Origin: Phytopseudomonas dryadis
GTDB taxonomy: Bacteria; Pseudomonadota; Gammaproteobacteria; Pseudomonadales; Pseudomonadaceae
Assembly: GCF_004327355.1 (NCBI RefSeq)
Contig: NZ_QJUM01000024.1
Location: 36,431-100,430, forward strand
Length of the DNA: 64,000 nucleotides
Reading direction: 5' to 3'
Part shown: positions 60,001-64,000 of the stretch, one piece after another
Layout of the letters: every line of letters starts with the position of its first letter
Position numbering within the stretch: position 1 is the first letter of the stretch
Translations under genes and position numbers: made by a program
Notes under the pieces: generated by a model
Seen by the model: only the letters and a program-made list of their open reading frames with translations
Database searches by the model: none
What the model was told of the DNA's origin: nothing

Positions 60001-60397
60001 ACACGTCGGCGATCTTCGCCGCCAGGCCCAGGCGCCGGCGCTCGTCGCCGCCGGCCAGGTAATGGGCCAGGCGCGGCGCCTCGGCCAGGTGCTCGGGCTC
60101 GCACAGCCAGTCGTACAGGCGCCAGCTCAGGGTCGCCGGGGAAAAGGCCGACTGCTCGGGCAACTGGCCCAGCACCAGGCGCGACAAATCCCATACGAAC
60201 TTAGCCGGCAGTTGTACCTCCAACTGCATGGCGATGCCCTGTTTGCGCGCCAGCTCCAGCGTCAGCCAGCGGCCGATACCCTGGCTCGGCACCACCACCC
60301 GCAGCGGATCGAAAGGCTCACGCAGCGGCTGCGCCAGCAGCGTGGTCGCCAGCTCGCCGAGGGTTTCCAGATCGGGAGCGTGATAGAGGCTCAGCAT
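57074..60397 (-). CDS. recC: Exodeoxyribonuclease V gamma subunit
   Basis: A 1107-residue protein from ATG 60397 (MLSLYHAPDLETLGELATTLL, the usual RecC N-terminus). It shows the RecC pattern of inactivated helicase motifs: RVVVPSQGIGRWLTLELARKQGIAMQ, VVVLTPDIERYAPYIEAVF, LLGLDDGALPRRTPVAGFDLI and a C-terminal inactive nuclease fold. RecC recognises the Chi sequence and holds RecB and RecD together. No strong Shine-Dalgarno is seen. It is divergent from the phosphate transporter gene, with 199 bases between. Confidence 0.94.
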   Translation of the reverse strand: MLSLYHAPDLETLGELATTLLAQPLREPFDPLRVVVPSQGIGRWLTLELARKQGIAMQLEVQLPAKFVWDLSRLVLGQLPEQSAFSPATLSWRLYDWLCEPEHLAEAPRLAHYLAGGDERRRLGLAAKIADVFDQYLLYRDDWLAAWENQTLLGLGPDEAWQALLWRELTRDGHPHRARLLEDLLQRLYRDDAIDGLPERLLVFGISSLPPHHLRVLQGLARHTEVVIFALNPCREAWGEIRDIRELARDGLRPAEDAAGEPAPDDWYLDVGHPLLASLGKQGRDFFDALFALTAEEGGQEFGLYAEDAELRDGSLLQALQNDILRLRTRHADERLVLRPDDRSLELHIAHSPLREVEILHDQLLARFQADPSLSPDQVVVLTPDIERYAPYIEAVFAASRVGPRTAVPRMAVPLIPFSLADRSLRAELPLIDAFLGLLALPDSRFTGEDVLAWLEQPALARRAGIEAEDLPLLRDWLREAGVRWGRDAEHRRQLELPADAAFTWRQGLDRLLLGFAAPPQLAGARPPLLESIWPLDALEGGRAQLLGRLSAFVERLATLAQQLQRPRSLAAWSGTLLALIDNLFDEREAGDTLLLLSRACAALQEQAQAAGIERPLELALIRQQLTSALEQGGGASGFLTGAVTFCTMVPMRSLPFRQVCLLGLDDGALPRRTPVAGFDLIGQHPRRGDRARRLDDRYLLLETLLSARSGLYLSYVGRDPRSNAELPPSVLVSELLDVIDLTARTEGDEEGATASQRITVQHPLQPFAPGNFAGAQRAGFSVSWFQAAERLSQPFAQPAPFASPLAAPDDDWLTLEPGQLIHCFKHPARFLLEQRLGLRLAQGEEALAGDEPFSVEWSSQHGLRQLALQAIEQGWSETQERAVAAASGWLPVGELGQAHWGQIRGPIRAFAPTLFAERPGDVAQPLAVDIELAGVRIHGWLDGVSGAGLFDYRLRDLGAWELAPFWLRHLLLNCCATPGIHRDSRLLSPKSEWRLGPLDDPRALLQPWLEAYRSALCEPLPVLARCSYGFARKWRHPGRKAPIDAARAEARVMWQGNDFMSGEGQDPWNALAFRDRDPLDARFEALAEQLYGPALDALQGSAEEDA

Positions 60398-60596
60398 CGG
60401 CGCATGGGTATCCGTTGGGTCGGCTTGGCACGAACAGGGCGCTAGATTAACAGCTCGCGCCCCGGGGTTGGCGCCGCGACGACAGCTAAATCGACGGTGT
60501 GTCCGCCAGACCGCCCGGCGCGGCCTGCGCGCGAACCCCGTCATCGGCAGTATCCCGGGTAAACGGGATCGAACCTGCGTATCAGGGAGATGCGTG

Positions 60597-62240
60597 ATGT
60601 TGACCCTGCTCAACCTGCTTTCCGCCATTGCCCTGCTGATCTGGGGCACGCACATCGTGCGCACCGGCATCCTGCGCGTCTATGGCTCGCAGTTGCGCCG
60701 CGTGCTCAGCCACAACGTCGGCAAGCGGCCCCTGGCCTTCGCCGCCGGTATCGCCGTGACCGCGCTGGTGCAGAGCAGCAACGCCACCGCCCTGCTGGTC
60801 ACCTCCTTCGTCGGCCAGGGCCTGATGGCGCTGACCCCGGCCCTGGCGATCATGCTCGGCGCCGACGTCGGCACGGCGCTGATGGCCAGGGTGCTGACCT
60901 TCGACCTGAGCTGGCTGTCGCCGCTGCTGATCTTCCTCGGCGTGGTGTTCTTCCTCTCGCGCAAGCAGACCCGCGCCGGCCAGCTCGGCCGCGTGGCCAT
61001 CGGCCTGGGCCTGATGATCCTGGCGCTGCAACTGATCGTCGCCGCCGCCACGCCGATCACCGAGGCCAAGGGCATCCACGTGCTGTTCGCCTCGCTCACC
61101 GGCGACCTGCTGCTCGACGCCGTGGTCGGCGCGCTGTTCGCCCTGGTGTCCTATTCCAGCCTGGCCGCGGTGCTGCTCACCGCGACCCTCACCGGCTCCG
61201 GGGTGATCGGCCTGCCGGTGGCCATCGGCCTGGTCATTGGCGCCAATATCGGCAGCGGCGTGCTGGCCTTTCTCAACGCCAGCATGCAGAGCCAGGCCGG
61301 GCGCCGGGTGGCCCTGGGCAGCCTGCTGTACAAGCTGATCGGCCTGCTGCTGGTGATCCCCCTGCTCGACCCGCTGGTGCACTGGCTGGACAGCCTCGAA
61401 TGGCATCCGGCGGAGCTGGTGATCGGCTTCCACCTGCTCTACAACACCCTGCGCTGCCTGGCGATGCTGCCGACCCTCGGCCCGATGGCGCGCTTCTGCA
61501 ACTGGCTGCTGCCGGATCGCCCCGACCTCAACGCCGTGGCCCGCCCGCGCCATCTGGACCCCACCGCGCTGTCGACACCGAGCCTGGCCCTGGCCAACGC
61601 GGTGCGCGAAACCCTGCGCATCGGCGACCTGGTGGACAGCATGCTCGCCCACCTGCTCGACAGCCTGCGCGGCGCCCAGCCCATCCTGGGCAAGGATCTG
61701 CGCAAGCTCGATGACGACATCGACGCGCTCTACAACGCCGTCAAGCTGTACCTGGCCCAGGTGCAGCGCGAGGAACTGAGCGAGCAGGACAGCCGGCGCT
61801 GGGCCGAGATCATCGAATTCTCGGTGAACCTGGAACGCGCCGGCGACATCATCGAGCGCATGCTCGGCAAGGTGCAGGACGAGAAGACCGCCCAGCGCCA
61901 TGCCTTCTCCGACAGCGGCCTGGAGGAACTCACGGCTCTGCACGAACGGCTGCTGGGCAACCTGCGCCTGGGCCTGGCGGTGTTCTTTTCCGGCGACACC
62001 CAGGGCGCCCGCCAGTTGCTGCGCGAGAAACGCCGCTTCCGCATCCAGGAGCGGCGCCTGGCCCACGCCCATGTCGAGCGTCTGCGCAACCAGGTGGTCA
62101 AGAGCCTGGAAACCAGTTCGCTGCACCTGGAGCTGATCGACGACATGAAACGCCTCAACTCGCTGTTCTGCAGCAGCGCCTACGCGGTGCTCGGTAACCA
62201 TGAAACCGGCGCCCTGCTCGCCGAAGAAGGTGGCGAGTAG
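60597..62240 (+). CDS. Na+/phosphate cotransporter-like protein with PhoU domain (YjbB type)
   Basis: A 547-residue protein from ATG 60597 behind AGGGAG. The N-terminal half carries two Na/Pi-cotransporter repeats with the QSSNATALL-type signature (ALVQSSNATALLVTSFVGQGL and SYSSLAAVLLTATLTGSGVIGLPVAIGLVIGANIGSGVLAFL) in about eight TM segments. Residues about 340-540 are a PhoU-like helical bundle (LRKLDDDIDALYNAVKLYL, IIEFSVNLERAGDIIERMLGK). E. coli YjbB of this type exports phosphate. The stop overlaps the next start (TAGTG). Confidence 0.9.
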   Translation: MLTLLNLLSAIALLIWGTHIVRTGILRVYGSQLRRVLSHNVGKRPLAFAAGIAVTALVQSSNATALLVTSFVGQGLMALTPALAIMLGADVGTALMARVLTFDLSWLSPLLIFLGVVFFLSRKQTRAGQLGRVAIGLGLMILALQLIVAAATPITEAKGIHVLFASLTGDLLLDAVVGALFALVSYSSLAAVLLTATLTGSGVIGLPVAIGLVIGANIGSGVLAFLNASMQSQAGRRVALGSLLYKLIGLLLVIPLLDPLVHWLDSLEWHPAELVIGFHLLYNTLRCLAMLPTLGPMARFCNWLLPDRPDLNAVARPRHLDPTALSTPSLALANAVRETLRIGDLVDSMLAHLLDSLRGAQPILGKDLRKLDDDIDALYNAVKLYLAQVQREELSEQDSRRWAEIIEFSVNLERAGDIIERMLGKVQDEKTAQRHAFSDSGLEELTALHERLLGNLRLGLAVFFSGDTQGARQLLREKRRFRIQERRLAHAHVERLRNQVVKSLETSSLHLELIDDMKRLNSLFCSSAYAVLGNHETGALLAEEGGE

Positions 62241-63661
62241 TGCGTGTCCGTCCCCACGCCCTGGGCCTGCTGCTGGGTATGCTGCTGTGTACGGCGCTGC
62301 AGGCCGCCGACCGCCTGCAGGTGGAAGGCTATTCGCTGGACAACGGCCTGCAGCTGATCCTCAAGCCCACCCGCGAGCGTGGCCATGTATCGATCCGCCT
62401 GGTGGTGGGGGTCGGCTTCGACCAGTTCGACTGCCGCCACAAGGAACTGCCGCACCTGCTCGAACACCTGGTATTCAGCGGTATCGACGACGGCGGCGAA
62501 GCCGGGCTGGAGCAACGCATGCAGGCCCTGGGCGGGGAATGGAACGCCTATACCCGCGACAGCGACACCACCTTCGTCCTCGAGGTGCCGGCGGCCAACC
62601 AGCGCAAGGCGCTCGATCTGCTGCTCGCCGCGCTGTTCAATACCGAACTGACGCAGGCGCGCATCGACGCCGCCAAACGCGTGATCCGCCACGAGAACGG
62701 CGAGCAGCCGGCCGCCTGGCAACGCCTGCTCGGCAGCCCGGCCGGAAGCGACGCCGCCCTGCGGCAACTGGCCGGCGAGCTGGGCCTGGCCTGCACCGGT
62801 CAAGACGCCCTCGAGCACCTCGACCGGGAGGCGCTGGAGAAGCTGCGCGAGGACTGGTACGTGGCCAACAACATGAGCCTGGTCCTGGTCGGCGACCTGG
62901 ACCGGCGTCTGCCCGCCTACCTCGAACGGCGCTTCGGCGAACTGCCGCCCGGGCCCATGCCCGAGCTGCGCGACCTGCCGGACAGCACGCAGGACGCCAA
63001 GGCCGAGCGCACGCTATTCAACGGCCTGGCGGGCGAAACCGCGGAGGTGCACCTGATCTTCGTCGAACCCTGGGTCGGCGAACTCGACCATGCCACCTGG
63101 GAGCTGCTGCGGGCCTACCTGGACTGGGCGATCTACCGTGACCTGCGCCTCGAGCACGGCCTGACCTACAGCCCCGAGATCGACCGCAGCGCCTACGCCA
63201 GCGCCAGCTTCTTCAGCCTCGGTGCCAAGGTGGCGCGGGGCGACATCGACGAAACCGTCCGCCGCCTGCACGACCTGCTGCACGAGCTCGCCCGCGCTGG
63301 CCTCGACGGCGACACCGTCGAGCGCCTGCGCGGGGTTGCCCTGGCACGCCAGAACTGGATGGCCCAGGGAAACAGCGCCCTGGCCGACAGCTACTGGAAC
63401 GCGCTGGGCAGCTACGAGGAAGGCCGCTTCGCCGATCCGGCCAGGGATCTGCGCCAGGTCGACACCGCCCAACTGGACGCCGCCCTGCGCCTGCTGCTGC
63501 AACAGCCCAGCTACCTGCGCGTGGAAAAACCGCTGCTCGGCTACAACGGCCTGTACGGAAGCGGCGCCGCGCTGCTGCTGGCTGGGTTGCTGATCCCCTG
63601 GGTCGTCTATCGCCTGCTGCGGCGCGCCGCTGGAACGATGAAGGGGAAACCAGAGCGGTAG
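62240..63661 (+). CDS. M16-family zinc peptidase with C-terminal membrane anchor
   Basis: A 473-residue inverted zincin. GTG 62240 shares its G with the upstream TAG. A signal peptide (LGLLLGMLLCTALQA) is followed by the active-site motif HLLEH (His72, Glu75, His76), and Glu152 in VIRHENGE fits the third zinc ligand 76 residues on. The C-terminal M16 domain (LIFVEPWVGELDHATWELLRAYLDWAIYRDLRLEHGLTYSPEI) is present. A final hydrophobic helix (GAALLLAGLLIPWVVYRLLRR) would tether it to the inner membrane facing the periplasm, unlike soluble PqqL or pitrilysin. The last about 12 codons lie in a duplicated repeat unit. Confidence 0.9.
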   Translation: MRVRPHALGLLLGMLLCTALQAADRLQVEGYSLDNGLQLILKPTRERGHVSIRLVVGVGFDQFDCRHKELPHLLEHLVFSGIDDGGEAGLEQRMQALGGEWNAYTRDSDTTFVLEVPAANQRKALDLLLAALFNTELTQARIDAAKRVIRHENGEQPAAWQRLLGSPAGSDAALRQLAGELGLACTGQDALEHLDREALEKLREDWYVANNMSLVLVGDLDRRLPAYLERRFGELPPGPMPELRDLPDSTQDAKAERTLFNGLAGETAEVHLIFVEPWVGELDHATWELLRAYLDWAIYRDLRLEHGLTYSPEIDRSAYASASFFSLGAKVARGDIDETVRRLHDLLHELARAGLDGDTVERLRGVALARQNWMAQGNSALADSYWNALGSYEEGRFADPARDLRQVDTAQLDAALRLLLQQPSYLRVEKPLLGYNGLYGSGAALLLAGLLIPWVVYRLLRRAAGTMKGKPER

Positions 63662-64000
63662 CCTGGTGTTGAGCGCAGCGATATCCAGGGCAGGCTCCCG
63701 GGTGTCGCTGCGCTCGACCCGGGCTACGTTGGGGATCGGAGTGCATAGCCGACGCGCTGTTCATCCACCATCAACCCAGCCAGCGGATGACCGCTGCCGG
63801 AACGATGAAGGGGCAGCCAGAGCGGTAGCCTGGTGTTGAGCGCAGCGATATCCAGGGCAGGCTCCCGGGTGTCGCTGCGCTCGACCCGGGCTACGTTGGG
63901 GATCGGAGTGCATAGCCGACGCGCTGTTCATCCACCATCAACCCAGCCAGCGGATGACCGCTGCCGGAACGATGAAGGGGCAGCCAGAGCGGTAGCCTGG
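63625..64000. repeat. 167-bp tandem repeat including the M16 gene end and GTAGCCTGG hairpins
   Basis: The unit repeats with a period of exactly 167 bases: GCCTGGTGTTGAG starts at 63661 and 63828, and GCCTGG recurs at 63995, where the window ends. Similarity begins near 63625, inside the last codons of the M16 gene (GGAACGATGAAGGGG occurs at 63632 and 63799). Each unit holds a hairpin of the GTAGCCTGG family (63658-63727 and 63825-63894) plus a unique tail (ATCGGAGTGCATAGCCGACG). The array continues beyond the window. Confidence 0.92.

Noticed and set aside
57452..60445. A 997-codon plus-strand frame antisense to recC
   Set aside because: Same reason: biased composition, no domain, and complete overlap with recC, which has clear family features.

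Overview
The window is GC-rich proteobacterial chromosome, tightly packed with overlapping operons, and fits the genus Pseudomonas. The evidence is the recC-recB-recD order, a FecI/FecR/TonB-receptor unit, a GlxA-type AraC regulator and several copies of palindromic intergenic elements (GTAGGATGGGTG... and GTAGCCTGG... families) that I associate with Pseudomonas, perhaps the mendocina/oleovorans/stutzeri side. The species call is inference. I see no tRNA, rRNA, CRISPR array, transposase or prophage genes.

Layout. (1) 1-1354: the 5' part of a NodT-type outer-membrane efflux lipoprotein gene, preceded by a TetR regulator. (2) 1822-8426: an AraC-type regulator with an NTF2/SnoaL-like sensor domain, then a catabolic unit: FAD amine/amino-acid oxidase, polar amino-acid ABC importer (binding protein, permease, ATPase), RidA-family imine deaminase and an MmsA-type CoA-acylating semialdehyde dehydrogenase. 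(3) 8542-20640: a second catabolic island. A leftward operon carries a FadR-type GntR, a ProU-like quaternary-amine or proline-type ABC importer with two permeases, a proline-racemase-family protein lacking the second catalytic Cys, and a GlxA-type regulator. A divergent rightward arm carries a paralogous GntR, another FAD oxidoreductase, a DapA-family lyase/deaminase and an aldehyde dehydrogenase. Clear inverted repeats lie between the two gntR genes. (4) 20954-21517: an unassigned lipoprotein.

(5) 21621-41802: a complete achromobactin-type siderophore locus. FecI/FecR-type regulators and an STN-domain TonB receptor precede a leftward run acsF-acsD-acsE-(MFS exporter)-acsC-acsB-acsA-cbrA-cbrB-cbrC-cbrD, then a FhuF-like ferric reductase and an RraA/HMG-aldolase-fold protein. 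Nearly every junction overlaps by 1-11 bases, so this is a 13-gene translationally coupled operon for making, exporting, re-importing and reductively unloading a citrate/2-oxoglutarate-based siderophore.

(6) 41942-46079: a GFA/CENP-V family protein, an AEC permease, a CitMHS citrate transporter with a possible Arg-rich leader peptide, and a TerC-family membrane protein closed by an intrinsic terminator. (7) 46170-51142: an unusual four-gene operon of PspA/IM30 (ESCRT-III superfamily), a Ycf46-like AAA+ ATPase, a two-TM coiled-coil membrane protein and an inner-membrane-anchored substrate-binding-protein/OmpA fusion. This is the best candidate here for a poorly described system, probably in envelope maintenance. 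(8) 51585-60397: recD, recB and recC. (9) 60597-63661: a Na+/phosphate-cotransporter-like protein coupled to a membrane-anchored M16 peptidase, whose gene end is duplicated into a 167-bp tandem repeat running off the window.
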